From the NCBI GenBank assembly GCA_026826555.1, contig JAKSZT010053928.1, positions 44,465,311-44,529,310 on the forward strand: a DNA stretch of 64,000 nucleotides. Direction: 5' to 3'. The stretch is from Tolypeutes matacus (lineage: Eukaryota; Chordata; Mammalia; Cingulata; Chlamyphoridae). Position 1 is the first letter of the stretch. The number at the start of each line of letters is the position of its first letter. The notes below the pieces were generated by a model. The model ran no database searches, had not been told where the DNA came from, and saw only the letters and a list, made by a program, of their open reading frames with translations. The position numbers and the translations under genes are program-made. Positions 1 through 12,126 of this stretch are shown one piece after another.

Positions 1-23
1 CATCTATGGCCAATTGGTTTTTG
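1..23 (+). mobile_element. L1 ORF2 fragment, left of the NORAD-like insertion
   Basis: These bases match the L1 ORF2 segment that continues at 5204. Positions 10-23 (CCAATTGGTTTTTG) are repeated exactly at 5204-5217. The L1 is therefore one element interrupted by the material between. Confidence 0.75.
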
Positions 24-245
24 TTTTCTTTTTTTTTTTGAGGTACTGGGGGCCGGGAATTGAACCTGGGATCTCGTGAGAAGCCAGTGCTCAACCACTG
101 AGCTGCATTGGCTCCCCTGAGTTGGATTTTTTTTGTTTTGCTTGTTTTTTTTCTTTTAGGAAGCAGTGGGAACTGAACCATGTGGGAAGCAGGCACTCAA
201 CCACTTGAGCCACATCCACTTCCACCAACTGTTTTTTTGTTTTGT
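24..245 (-). repeat. two antisense tRNA-derived SINEs in the A-tail of the NORAD-like retrocopy
   Basis: Two short SINEs lie in tandem, both on the minus strand: poly-T on the left of each, then a tRNA-like body with B-box-like GGGAATTGAACCT (about 24-117) and GGGAACTGAACCA (about 130-226). They sit in the T-rich stretch that corresponds to the poly(A) tail of the neighbouring retrocopy, a favoured SINE target. Confidence 0.8.
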
Positions 246-581
246 TTTGTTTTTTTGCCAATTTTTAAAAGGTTTTTAAAGTAACATTTTTTTTCAAACT
301 TTTAATTGTGCAATATAGAAAACTGAAAAACACAAGAAGCAAAGAACACAAAAGTCATCTTGAATCACAAGGAGTTTAGCTTGACATAACATTCTAGATC
401 CTGTGTGTGTATACACACAATTGAGCATACATTTTTATCTGGTTGAGATCACACAGAATATATCGTGCTTTTTCACACATCATGAATATTTACCAATTCA
501 AAGCCCCAAAGCCATAAGGTATTGTGATAACCAAGAATACATGACACCATCTCAGTTTGGGGAAAAAAACGTATTCCTGCC

Positions 582-1142
582 TGTATTAGTCAGCCAAAGG
601 GTGCTGATGCAAAATACCAGAAATCGGTTGTTTTTCAAATAAAGGGTATTTATTTGGAGTAGAGGATAATAGTTACCAGGCCATAAAGCATAAGTTACTT
701 CCCTCACCAAAGTCTCTTGCCACATGTTGAAGCAAGATGGCTGCCGACATCTGCCAGGAGTTCAGGCTCCCTGGGTTCCTCTCTTCCCGGGTTCCTCTCT
801 TCCCGGGGCTTCCTTCTCACCGTCTCAAGCTTGCGTCTCTCCACAAGGCCAGCTGTAGACTATTGGGTGAATGGCTCATCTCTTTTCCCGGGGCCTTCTC
901 TCCTTCCTCACAACCAAGCTCCTCTGTGTGCTTACTTCCCCAGGCTCCAGGCACCAAAACTCCAACTCACGTCTCTGCTCTGCCATGTAGTTTTATCTCT
1001 GAGTCCCCGCCCCTCAACGTTCTACTGTCGTGGCCCAATCAAACCCCTAATCATAACTTAATCACACCCAGAGGAACAGACCAGTTTACAAGCATAATCC
1101 AATATCTATTTTTGGAATTCATAACTATATCAAACTGACACA
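582..1142 (-). mobile_element. MaLR-like solo LTR (minus), 5-bp TSD
   Basis: A 561-bp LTR begins TG and ends CA, flanked by the 5-bp duplication CTGCC (577-581 and 1143-1147). The same family occurs elsewhere in this window on both strands (6072, 8450, 11758, 17290, 19004, 35724, 38060, 49893). It shares the layout of mammalian MaLR LTRs: a CCTGTGGGTGTGAA-like segment, a tail with AATAAATCCCCAT, and a terminal GGTAT...CTAA...CA. It was inserted into the NORAD-like retrocopy. Confidence 0.8.
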
Positions 1143-2244
1143 CTGCCTTTCTTGGGGACAAAAATTTCCTAACACAAAAATGGCAGGTATTGGCAGAGTT
1201 ACAAATACTGTGCTTCCTTAATAATGCTCAATTTAAAATGAGACATAAAGCAATAGAGTACAGTAAGTGTAGTGCTTCTAAGAGAATTCATTATCAGGTC
1301 TATATTGAATTATTAGCAAAAACATATGTTTCTATTGAATTATTTAACAATATTTTCTTATGGTATAGCCAAGAGATGTGCACACACATCAATAGTTAGC
1401 ATCAAAATGGAAATATGAACACATCTGCATACACTCCTCCCCCTGCACCTCCTTCTGCCCCTCTGCAGCCAATTTAATGAACAAGTCGTGGTGCATACTG
1501 CTCAGAGGTGGTTTAACAATTCCATGTCAAAAATGCTTCTTTTCTATTAATTTAGAAAAAGTTATTTATAAATTCATTAATTCACTAGCTCTACTTTTTA
1601 TCATACATTGTTACCTCAAGCTTTCTAAAAAGCTTACATGTGAAGTAAAGAATGAACCATATCCACAATCTAAACAAGTATTTTACAAAAAAAAAATGCA
1701 CATCTAGAACTATGGTTATAATCTACAACTGTCTTCTAGATATAGAGATACTACCAAGGAGCCTTCCCTTTGCCCTTCCTCTTCTTCCACATCCACCATT
1801 TCAATGACTAAGTACAGGAATACGTCCAGCTCCAAGAGGTGGATTGACAGAGGCCACTCCCAGAAGACAGTCCATCCTAAAACTAACACAAGAACCTTTA
1901 TATAGGGATTATTTTACTACCTCTTTTTTTGACATACTTTGGACATTAGGGCTTGTCCTTTAATACACAGCAATAACTAAAATGCCTGTAGAGAACAATG
2001 GTCAATCTGAACTTGTCTCACAACTCACAGGCAAATAACCTTTCCCTGTGCACTTCCTTCCCTGCTCCCGCGTCAGCATACTGCTCCAAGAAATCTAGTT
2101 TAACAACTCCATTCCCCAGATACAGCCATTCCTATGTATTAACAGAAAACATAAAGTATTATTTTACACTCTCTAACATACGTTGTATACTTCTAAACAT
2201 CCAGAAAGACTAGATGCTTCAAATAAGGACTTAAGTTTGTCTAC

Positions 2245-3988
2245 TATATACACAGTACTGTTGAATAAACTATACACATGTAACAATGGTTATATCTGAA
2301 AGTGTCTTCTTAATAGAAACATTCTGGTCTAGAGCCGTTCATTTCTCCCAGTCCCTTCTCTCCACTACAAACCCAGTGGATGAGTTACAGGCACGTGTCA
2401 CTTACAGGTGGTTTTGCAATTTTTTTCCAAAAGCCATTTTCAGAAGACAGCCTTTCTATGAATTTTAACACAAAGTGTACAAAATGTGTTAGTTTACCAA
2501 CTCTACTTTTGCCATACATTGGCAAATTCTTTAATATCTAATATTATTTTAATTTTATAAAATTAGGACTCATTTGTCCAGTATATATACAATATATACA
2601 GTATAGCAAAGTTAAATGAATGCATATAACATACAGGGCAATGGATGATCCGAAATTTTCTAGTACACACTAGCAAACACCTTTTGCACCTTCTTCCCTC
2701 CCACCTCCCTCAAACCAATGAACAAGAGTACAGTTCTATTTCCAAAGACAATATTTCCTACTAATTTTTAAAAGCTATTTACAGTGTTCTTCCACTACCT
2801 CTTTTTTTAAGCACATCAAGCACTTCTAAAATATTTAGAAAGACTAGATATTTCAAATAAGAACTTGTCCACTACATACATAGTATTGTTAAATAAAATT
2901 GCACACACATAACAAGATTATAATCTGAGGTATCTCCTAAACACGACCATCTTGGCCTGGAACCATTCCCTCCTCACTCCCCTTTCTCCACCACCAGTTC
3001 AGTGGACAAGTACAGGCAAGTGCAATCCTTAGAGGTGGTTGAACAAATTCATACCAAAAGTCATTTACAGAAGACAAACTTTCCAATGAATTTCAACACA
3101 AAGTATACAAAACATGCTAATTTTACTAACTCTACTGTCAACCTCTTTAACATCTAGATGTTGCAAAATTAGGGCTCATTTGTCCACTATATATAAATGC
3201 ACAGAACATACAGAAAAAGTTTTGTCTGAAATTGTCCAAGTATGGACCTACTAGCATATTACCTTCTGCAATTGCTTCCCTACCACCTCCTCCAAACCAA
3301 TGAACGAGTATATAGACAGTAGTATGCTGCCCAGAGATGGTTTAACAATCCCATTTCCAAAAGACAGTATTTCCTATGAAATTGAGCAAAACGATATTTA
3401 CAAAGTAATATTTTACTACTACTTTTAACATACATCGGGCACTTCTAAACATCTAGACACACTAGATGTTTTCAATAAGGGCTTATTTTTTCCACTATAT
3501 ACAGAGCAGTCTTGACTAAACTGCACACATTTAACAAGTTATAATCTGAGTGTCTTCTAAATATGAACATTCTGGTCTAAATCCCTTCCCTTTTATCACT
3601 CCTCCACCATCCCTCCCCATGGGCTATAATGCTCAAGTTTTCAGAAGACAATCTTTCCTAGGAATTTTAACACAAAATGTATTAATTTACTATTTTTGTC
3701 ATACACTGGCAATCTCTTTAATATCTGGAAGACTAGATGTTGTAAATTAAGATGTGTTTGTCCATTATATACACTATATACACACCAAAGTAAAAAACCA
3801 AATGCACGAACATAGGGACAATGGTTAATCTTGCCTCATTCTAAACACACTAGTTTGGAGCCCTTTGCACTTCCTTATCCCTCCTCCCCCAAACCAATGC
3901 ACAAAATGTGAACTATTCAGAGAGGTGGTTTGGCTATTCTAAAACTCCCACAATATTTTATATGAATTTTAACAAAAAGATATTTACA
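2245..3988 (-). promoter_or_regulatory. cluster of nine PUMILIO response elements (UGUANAUA)
   Basis: On the minus strand the strict motif TGTANATA occurs at 2245-2252, 2584-2591, 2593-2600, 2776-2783, 3395-3402, 3496-3503, 3766-3773, 3775-3782 and 3981-3988. Two are pairs only 1 bp apart. The sites recur at equivalent places in the tandem units, as in NORAD, where they recruit PUM proteins. I saw none on the plus strand of the same stretch, but that scan was by eye. Confidence 0.75.
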
Positions 3989-4479
3989 AAATGTGTTCTT
4001 TTACTACCTCTACTTTTAACTATGTCAGGCACTTCGGAACATCTAGGAAGAGATATTTTTGAAAAGTACTTAGTATTGTGAACTATACATAGAGTAGTAA
4101 GGAATAAAATGACATGCAAAACAATATGAAAATATCTTCTATATATGACCAGTCTGGCATAGAACCTTCTTTTCTCTTCCCCTTCTCAGCCTTCTCTGCT
4201 TCATGTTCTCTAACTCTAACTCTCAGAACAAGGCATGCATGTGTATTGCTCCAGTGTCGAGTCCAGAGGCAGTCTAAATTCCAACTCAAAGTCATTTCCA
4301 GAAGCCATTTGTCTATGATTTTTTTTTTTTTTTAACGGTCATTACAAGACGTGTGATTTTCTAACTCTATCATACGCTGGCAACCTCTTTACATCTAGAA
4401 AGCCTAGATGTAGCAAAAGTTTTCTTTTACAAGGTTGGGGGGAAAGTTGAGAGCAGCTTTTTCATATTATACACACAGG

Positions 4480-5203
4480 CCTTCTTTCTATAAACGGCCA
4501 GTAAATCTTCCCAAAGGGTGGTGGGCGCTTCTTATTGGTCAAATGTTGCACGTTATTCTACTATTTCTCTCTTCCAATATCAAGCAAGGTCTGGTAGAAG
4601 GATGACTAGTCGGCGATGGCCCGCTAACCGTTCGACTCTCGTCGTCTAAGATTCCGCTCACTTCCAGGGCTGTTAAGGCCTTTGTCCGTCGTTGTCAGGG
4701 CGACAACGTCTGGTCCAATTGGGACAGAGCGATCACCCCAGGCCCAGGGTCTGCACGGCCAACGGCCTGAAGAGGTGGCCGAACTTGAGTCCACACAGAC
4801 CCGCCTTCTGGGCCTTCGAGTCGCCTAATGGCCCTCCGCGGCAAACGTAGCCGCCATTCTTCTCTCTCCGCCGCGCCTGCAGCCCAAAAGAGCCAGTCCT
4901 CCTCCTCCCGACCAGTTCGGGTTAGGAAACGGGCGGCCGGCAGAGTCCAGACTGGGAGAGGCGGCCGCGCCTTCAGGGCATCATGGGGGTAGGGGAGGGC
5001 AGGGTTTCGCCGCTACCTCAGGGCCTGGTCCGGCCAGTGAGCAATCCCGGCGAGGGCTCCAGTCTCCGCAGGGCAGCAACCACAGACCACCCCCAGGTCT
5101 CGCAGTTAACCCACCGGCCTGGAGCTGGAGAGCCCGGAGGGCCGGGGGAAGGCAACCACGCTCAGCTTTTCACCGCTCTCTGCCCTGCTCTCTGCCGGAA
5201 CTC
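4480..5203 (-). other. CpG-rich 5' part of the NORAD-like retrocopy
   Basis: This GC- and CpG-rich stretch contrasts sharply with the AT-rich sequence on both sides. It corresponds to the first ~700 bases of the retrocopied RNA and includes GAATGGCGGC near 4858. It resembles a promoter CpG island. Because it ends exactly at the TSD it is transcribed sequence carried along, not the parental promoter. CpG retention suggests either recent insertion or lack of methylation. Confidence 0.6.
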
Positions 5204-5357
5204 CCAATTGGTTTTTGACAATGGTGCCAAGTCCATGCAATTGGAAAAGAATAGTCTCTTCAACAAATAGTGCTGGGAGAACTAGGTAGCCATATGCAAA
5301 AGAATGAAGGAGGACCCATCTCGCACCCTATCCAAGACAACTCAAAATGAATCAAAA

Positions 5358-5446
5358 AGGGGACAGATGTGGCTCAAATGATTGGACGCCTGTCTCCCAT
5401 ATGGAGGGTAAAAATGGATAAAAAGTAAATAAATAAATCTTTTTAA
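5358..5446 (+). repeat. short tRNA-derived SINE in L1
   Basis: The element has an A-box-like segment in GGGGACAGATGTGGCTCAAA, the body CTCCCATATGGAGGGT and an A-rich tail with AAATAAATAAAT. It is flanked by imperfect direct repeats (AAATGAATCAAAA at the left, AAATGGATCAAAA at the right). The B-box half is missing, so it is a truncated copy. Confidence 0.75.
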
Positions 5447-6071
5447 AAAAATGGATCAAAAACCTAACTATACAAACCAGGATTATAAAACTCCTAGAAG
5501 AAAATGTAGGGAAGAATCTTCAAGATCTTATGGTAGGCAGTGGTTTCTTAAGTGTTAAACCCAAAGCACAAGCAACAAAAAGAGTAGATAAATGGGATCG
5601 CCTCAAAAATTAAAAAAAAACTTTTGTGTACCAAAGGCCTTTATCACAAAAGTGAAAAGACAACTTACTTAATGGGAGAAAATACTTGGAAACCACATAT
5701 ATAATAAGGGTTTAATATTCAGAATATATAAAGAAATCCTACAATTCATACAGCCCAATTTAAAAAATCAACTGAAGACTTGATAGCCATTTCTTAGAGT
5801 ACATACAAATGGCTAAAAAGCACATTAAAAGATGCTCAACATCATTAGGTATTAGGGAAATGTAAATCAAAGCTACAATGAGATACCAGTTTGCACCCAC
5901 TAGAATGGCTACTAATAAAAAAAAAACAACAGAAAATTACAAGTGTTGGAGAGGATGTGGAGAAATAGGAATGCTCATTCATTGCTGATGGGAATGTAAA
6001 ATAGTGCAGTTGCTGTGATAGACAGTTTGGCAGTACCGAGAAAGCTAAGTATAGAACTACCATATGACTGG

Positions 6072-6556
6072 TGTGATGATTTGAAACTATATGGACCCCA
6101 GAAAATTATGTTCTTAAAGCTAGTTCATTCCTGTGGGTGTAAAACTATTTTAGATAGGACCTTTTGATTAGGTTACTTCGTTAAGGGTCTTTTGATTAGG
6201 TTACTTCAGTTGGGGCGTGGCCCAGGGTGGGTTTTAATCCTCTTACTAGAGTCCTTTATAAGAGAATATAATTCAGAGAGAGAAGAGAGAAAGCCATGGA
6301 AGCCAGAAACTGAAAGCAATGAAACCCAGAAGAGAAGGAAGAGACCAACAGGTGCCACCATATGCCTTGCCACATAACAGAGGAGTCCAGGATCCCTGGC
6401 AGCCAGTCTTCAGGGAGAAAGCATCACATGATGATGCCTTGATTTGGGCATTTTCATGGCCTCAGAACTGTAAGCTTGTTAGCTTAAAAAATCCCCATTG
6501 CAAAAGCCATCCCATTTCTGGTATATTGTTTTTTGGCAGCATAGCAGACTAATGCA
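6072..6556 (+). mobile_element. MaLR-like solo LTR (plus) in L1
   Basis: The LTR runs from TGTGATGATTTG to CTAATGCA. Flanks are ACTGG (6067-6071) and CCTGG (6557-6561), a 5-bp TSD with one mismatch. The host L1 reads continuously across the site once the LTR is removed. This is the best-preserved copy of the family in the window. Confidence 0.8.
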
Positions 6557-7330
6557 CCTGGCAATCCCTCTTCTAGGTATATACCCAAAAGAATTGAAAG
6601 CAGGGACTTGAACAGATACTTGCACACCAATGATCCTAGCGGCATTATTCCACAATTGCCCAAAGAGGGAAGCAACCGAAGTGTCCATCAACTGATAAAT
6701 GGATAAATAAAATGTGTTAAGCATAGAGTGGAATATTATTCACCATTAAAAAGGAATGAAGTTCTGGTTCATGCAACAACATGGATGAACTTTGAAGACT
6801 TTTTGTTGTGTGAAATAATGTGGACACAAAAGGACAACTATTTTATGATCTCACTGATATGAAATAATTAGAATACGCAAACTCATAAGAGTTAGAATTT
6901 AGACTATTTATGCCAGGGGTTGGGTTGGAGGTAGGGAATGTGGAGTTAATTCTTAATTTGTACAGAATTTCTATTTGTATTGATTGTAAAGTTTTGGAAA
7001 TGGATGGTGGTGATGGTAGTCCAACATTGTGAGTGTAATTAACAGCACTGAATTACATATGTGAATGTGGTTAAAAGCAGGACATTTTAGGTCATATATA
7101 TGTTACTAGAATGAAAATTAAAAGATTAAACATAGGATTGCACAACACAGTGAACTCTATTGTAAACAATGGGCTATAGTTATTGGTACAATTATAATAT
7201 TCTTTCATCAATTATAACAGAGGTACCACACTAATGCAAAGTATAAGTAATGGGAATGCTATATTTTTTACATGATTTTTCTGTAAACCTTCAACTTCTC
7301 TAATTAAGTTATTTACCAAAAAGACTTAAA

Positions 7331-8449
7331 CCCAAAGGAGTGATTTTTTATGGTAGGCATTTCAGGTACCATGGCTGCCTCTTCCTTGATCCTGAAATTA
7401 CACCTTCTGGACTGATGCTGGTTTTCCTTATTAGACAGTAAAGAAGTAGATAATCCTGATCAGTTTCTCAGTATGAACACTCTGCTCCAACATTCATTTC
7501 CCTCCCCAAAGCCAGCAGTACACATCTCCCTGTGAGGTCAAAGACTTACTTAGATGGTAATAATAGTGATTAATATTCCTGCTAGGGATAAGATACTGCT
7601 CACCTGCTGGGATGCATTAACTTCTTCATGTTTTCAAGGAATGCTGTAAACACTGAAAGATGTGTTTTACTAAATAGATTCTAATAGTGGAAGGGACTTC
7701 ATTTCTCTCTTTTGAAAAGGAACAATTAACAATTTTCTCATTAGCATATTTCATTAATAGCTTTTGTAGTAAATATGACATAGTACTGTTAAAACATAGC
7801 TTAATACAAAAATACTAGTATATCCAGGTTTCAGCTTGTTCTGAGACATAACTTCTTGAGAAACAGCCAAGTTTAATTCAGTCAATGCAAAGTAAGATTA
7901 GTCTTATATTCCCAAGACCATTACACAACTCAATTAAACAAACATAAACTTAGTACCTACTATTTGTAAAGCACTGGAAGAGGTGATATAAATCCCTGAC
8001 ATTTGTGTAGCCCTTTGGCATATTATTATATTAAATTCTCATATCAACTCTGTCTGACTATCATCCCTGTTTTATAATTGAAGAAATTGAGGTTGAGTAG
8101 GGGTAAGTGACTTGATATTAAAGGTCATCCAGCAAACAAGTGATAGTGCTTGACTTGAGCCCTCTTACTACAACTTCTTGAGATGATGAGTAAGTTATAA
8201 ACTTTTGTTCTCAGGAAGTTTATAGGCATCCCAAAATGTCTATGCTCGATTGAGGATTGCACTGCATGGGAAAACATCATTTAACCAGAACTTCTGGATT
8301 CTGAAGTATTAAAATAATTTTAAATTTCAGGTCAGGTAGAGATTTGGCAGAAAACTCTTTGTTTTAATCCATGTTGGAAATCTTTCAAATATATATGGTA
8401 CATTCCACTGCCTAGAACACCCTAGAAATAATAAAAACTTTTGTGATGG
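7331..8449. other. unique-looking sequence with an old MIR fragment
   Basis: No gene was recognised. A stretch at about 8015-8165 resembles an antisense MIR (conserved core with TTGAAGAAATTGAGG and CAGCAAACAAGTGATAG). The rest is AT-rich and not assigned. Confidence 0.5.
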
Positions 8450-8990
8450 TGTTTTATTTAGTTAAGTGCTCCTGGGAGCAATGTACCAGAAATTTGTTGG
8501 CTTTTATAATGGGAATTTATTAGGTTAAAAGCTTACAGTTCTGAGGCTGTGAAAGTGTCCAAATTAAGGCATTAAGAGATGCTGTCTCAACAACTTGCAG
8601 CTGTGGGCAATTGGGCACCTGGTAGTGTTATCTAAAGATGCTCAGCTGTGGGTGATCAAGGAAATGGCAGGGCACAATGCTGGTCCCCTAGTCTCTCCCC
8701 TCTCCTCCAGGTCTGTGGCTTTTCTCTCTTCTGGGTTTGTTGACTTCTGGAGGCTTCTCTCCATCTCTGCTTATTTTTTCCCTGTGTCAGCTGCTTTTAG
8801 TCCTCCATTTATAAAGGACTCCAGTAAGAGGATTAAGACCCATCCTGGGTCACACAATCTAATCAAAGCTCCTTAACAGAAATAATTTAATCAAGAGTTC
8901 CCACCTACAATAGGTTTACATGAACAGGAATGGATTAGCTCTAAGGACATGATCTTTTCTGGGATCCACAAAAAGCTTTAAACTGTCACA
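8450..8990 (-). mobile_element. MaLR-like solo LTR (minus)
   Basis: The copy runs from TGTTTTATTTAG to AACTGTCACA and has the family's antisense hallmarks: GTACCAGAAAT, GGGAATTTATTAG, CTTACAGTTCTGAGGC, then GGGATCCACAAA near the end. The TSD is not clear. It is more diverged than the copy at 582. Confidence 0.7.
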
Positions 8991-11757
8991 GATAATAAAG
9001 GACCTTTTTGGTGCCTTCAGATCATTTTAATACTTTTGAACCCCTTTGTCTGAATATTAAAGATATAAAAGGCACAGAATAGGGATAAACTTTGACTTTG
9101 GGTTTGACTGGTCTCCAGCTTAGGTTAATCTTCTAACCTATAGGTCAAATACGCAAGACAAGAGTTTGTTAATGCCTATTGTGAAAACTTGAGGCATAAG
9201 ATGCCCCAAATAACACTGTTATTCCTAAAAAGTGAACCATTCTATGAGATAAAACACTGTCTATTCTGCAGACCAGGAATTTCTGGTTTCTACTTTTAAA
9301 ATAAAGAAAAGAACATATTGAATAGATATTTTGGTTGGAGTGGTTGAAGTCTAACTTGCAGAAAAAGACTTCTTCATTTAAAAAAAAAATTAAGGTAAAA
9401 CATAAAATTAACTATCTTAATGTGTACAATTAATGTGTACAATCTTAATGTGTACAATTCAGGACATTCACAATGTTGTGCAAACGACACTTCTGTCTAG
9501 TTCTGAAACATTTTTATCACTCCAAAGGAGATCCCATGCCAACTAAGCAGTACCTCATCAGTCTCTCCTACCCCAACCACACTTGCAACCACTAATCTGC
9601 TTTCTGTCTCCATTAATTTACCTATTCTGGACATTTCAAATAAATGAAATCATACAATATGTGACATTTTGTGTTTGGCTTCTTTCACTTAGCAGAATGT
9701 TTTTGAGGTCCATCCATCATGTAGCACATATCAGTACTTTTTATGGCTGAATAATATTCCATTGCGAGGATATCTTATATTGTGTTAACCCATTCATCTG
9801 TTGATTGATATTTGGATTGTTTCTACATTTCAGCTTTATGAATAGTGCATCTATGAACATTCATGTACAGTATTTGAACACTTCTTTTAAATTCTTTTGG
9901 GTATGCCTAGGAGTAGAATTCATGAATCATGTTAATTTTTTGAGGAACTGCCAAACTCTTTTCCACAGTGGTTACACCATTTAACGTTCTAAACAGCAAT
10001 ATACGAAATTCCAATTTCTCCACATCCTTGTCAACACTTGTAATTTTCTGTTTTTTTTTTTTTTTTTTTTTTTTCAGAGCTATCCTAGTGGGTGTGGTGG
10101 GGTAGCTCATTGCAGGTTGAATTTTCATTTCTCTAATGAGTAATGATGTTAGGCATCTTTTCATGTGCTTGTTGGCCATCTGTAGATATTCTTTGCAAAT
10201 GTCTATTCAAATCCTTTTTAAATTAGTTTTATCTTTTTTGTTGTTGAGTTGTAGGAGTTTTTCATATATTATGAGCATTAAACCCTTATCAGATATATGA
10301 TTGACAACTATTTTCTCCCACTAAACTTTGATGCAGAAAAGTTTTAATTTTGATGAAATCCAATTTATCTATTTCTTCTTTTGTTGCTCATGCTTTTGAT
10401 GTCATATATGATTCCATTGCCCAATCTAAGGTCATGTGGATTTTCTCCTGTTATCTTCTAATAGTTTTGTTGTTTTAGCTCTTGTATTTAGGTCATTGAT
10501 CCATTTTGAGTTAATTTTTATATATAGTGTAAGTAGGGGAGCCAACTTCCTTTTATTTATTTATTTATTTTTGCATGTGGAAATCCAGATTTTCCAGCAC
10601 CATTTGTTGAAAATGCTATTCTTTCCCCATTGCATGGACTTGGCACCCTTGTTGAAAATCAATTGGCCATAGATGTATTTTGAACTCTCAATTCTATTCC
10701 ATTTGTCTTTATGCCAGTACCACATTGTTTTGATTGTTGTAGCTTCGCAATAAGTTTGGAAATCAGGAAGTGTGCATCCTCTAAATTTGTTCTTCTTTTT
10801 AAAGATTGACTTGGCTATTCAATAGGGCCTCCTGCAATTCCATATGAATTTGAGAATAGGCTGCTCCATTTCTGCAAAAAGGAAGCTGGAATTTTTATAG
10901 GGATTGTGTTGAATCTGTAGATTGCTTTTGGGTAGTACTGATATCTAAACAATATTAACTCTTCCAATCCCTAAACACAGGATGTATTCCCATTTACTTA
11001 GATCATATTTAATTTCTTTCAGCAATGTTTTCTAGTTTTCAGTGTGTAAGTCACCCCCTTAGTTAAAGTTATTCCTAGATATTTTATTCTTTTAGATGCT
11101 ATTGTAAATGGAATTGTTTTCTTGGTTTCTTTTTCAGATTGTTCTTTGCTGGTGTATAGAACCACAATTGATTTTTTATCAGTTCATTCTGAATCCTGCT
11201 GAATTCACTTATTAGCTTCAGTAGTTTTCTTGTGGATTCTTTGGGATTTTCTATATATAGGATCATGTTATATATAATATAGTTTTACTCTTTCCTTTCC
11301 AATATGAATTTTTTTTTCTTAACTAATTGCTCTGGTGAGAATTTCCAGACAAAGTTGAAAAGCAGAGTTGAAAGTGAGCATCCTTATCTTGTTCCTGATC
11401 TTAAGGAGAAATCTTTAAGTCCTTTAACATTGAGTTTGATGTTATCTATGGCTTATTTCACAAATGCCCTTAATCATGCTGAGGGATTGCTACTATTCCT
11501 GGTTTTTGAGTGATTTTTATCGTGAAAGGATACTGGGTTTTGTCAAATGCCCTTTCTATGTCAATTGAGATATTCATGTGGGTTTTTTCTCTTTGTTATA
11601 TCAATGTGGTGTATTACATTGATTGAATTTTGTATTTAGAACTATCCTTGAATTCCTGGAATAAGTCCTAACTGGTCAAGGTGTATAGTCCTTTTAATGT
11701 GCTGCTCAATTCAATTTGCTAGTATTTTGATGAGGATTTTGAATCTCTAGTCATAAG

Positions 11758-12126
11758 TATAGTAGATTGAGTTATGTACCCCAGAAAGGAAACCTGTTCT
11801 TAATCTCAACCCCATTCCTGTGGGTGTGAATCCACTGTAAATAGGATCTTTGGAGATGTTATTTTTAGTTAAGTTGTGGCCAGCTAAATAAGGGATGGGG
11901 CCAAGTAAATAAGGAATCTTATTACTGGAGGCCTTATAAAGAGAAAGAAGAAGACATTGCCACCTAATGAGAAAGCCAGGGAACCCAAAGATTGCCAACC
12001 AGCTAGAATGCTACTGACCCTGGGAGGAAGTGAGCCTTCCAGCTTCTAAAACCGAGACAATAAATTCCCATTGTTTAAGCCAATCCATTGTATGAAATTT
12101 GTCATAGCAGCACGGAAACTAAGACA
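11758..12126 (+). mobile_element. MaLR-like LTR (plus) inside antisense L1
   Basis: A 369-bp LTR has the segments CCATTCCTGTGGGTGTGAA and CAATAAATTCCCATTGTTT and ends AAGACA. It is flanked by ATAAG at 11753-11757 and 12127-12131 (5-bp TSD). The L1 sequence is continuous on either side when it is removed. Confidence 0.8.

Larger units (their letters stand above)
246..5203 (-). pseudogene. NORAD: NORAD-like lncRNA retrocopy, full-length in appearance
   Basis: NORAD is an abundant, unspliced, roughly 5-kb cytoplasmic lncRNA made of repeated units that bind PUM1 and PUM2. Seen here on the minus strand: a 5' end GAGTTCCGGCAGAG at 5203 that matches my memory of the NORAD 5' end; a CpG-rich first ~700 bases; then about ten diverged tandem units of ~300 bp (anchored near 4160, 3865, 3595, 3270, 2965, 2690, 2350, 2060, 1765 and 1438), with PUMILIO motifs in the middle ones. 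An ATTAAA signal lies at 301-306 and an A-tail follows around 231-256. A 14-bp TSD (10-23 and 5204-5217) and interruption of an L1 show retroposition. An LTR interrupts it at 582-1142. Identity rests on pattern memory; the retroposition evidence is direct. Transcription is unknown. Confidence 0.8.
5204..7330 (+). mobile_element. L1 ORF2 3' part and 3' UTR
   Basis: The L1 resumes after the retrocopy with the end of ORF2 (fragments such as 'NSLFNK', then antisense-readable 'shared 3-prime' segments around 5830-6060 and 6557-6800). It ends with a 3' UTR to about 7330. It is interrupted by a SINE (5358-5446) and by an LTR (6072-6556). Many stops and indels are present, so it is inactive. Confidence 0.85.

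Noticed and set aside
736..1138. 133-codon open frame at the left end
   Set aside because: It lies within the antisense MaLR-like LTR; similar frames appear in the other antisense copies and there is no family match.
4480..5270. Promoter CpG island and a 95-codon open frame at 4983-5270 as a new protein gene
   Set aside because: The CpG-rich block is the 5' end of the retroposed RNA and ends at the TSD. The open frame runs from it into L1 sequence and is a GC-composition artefact.
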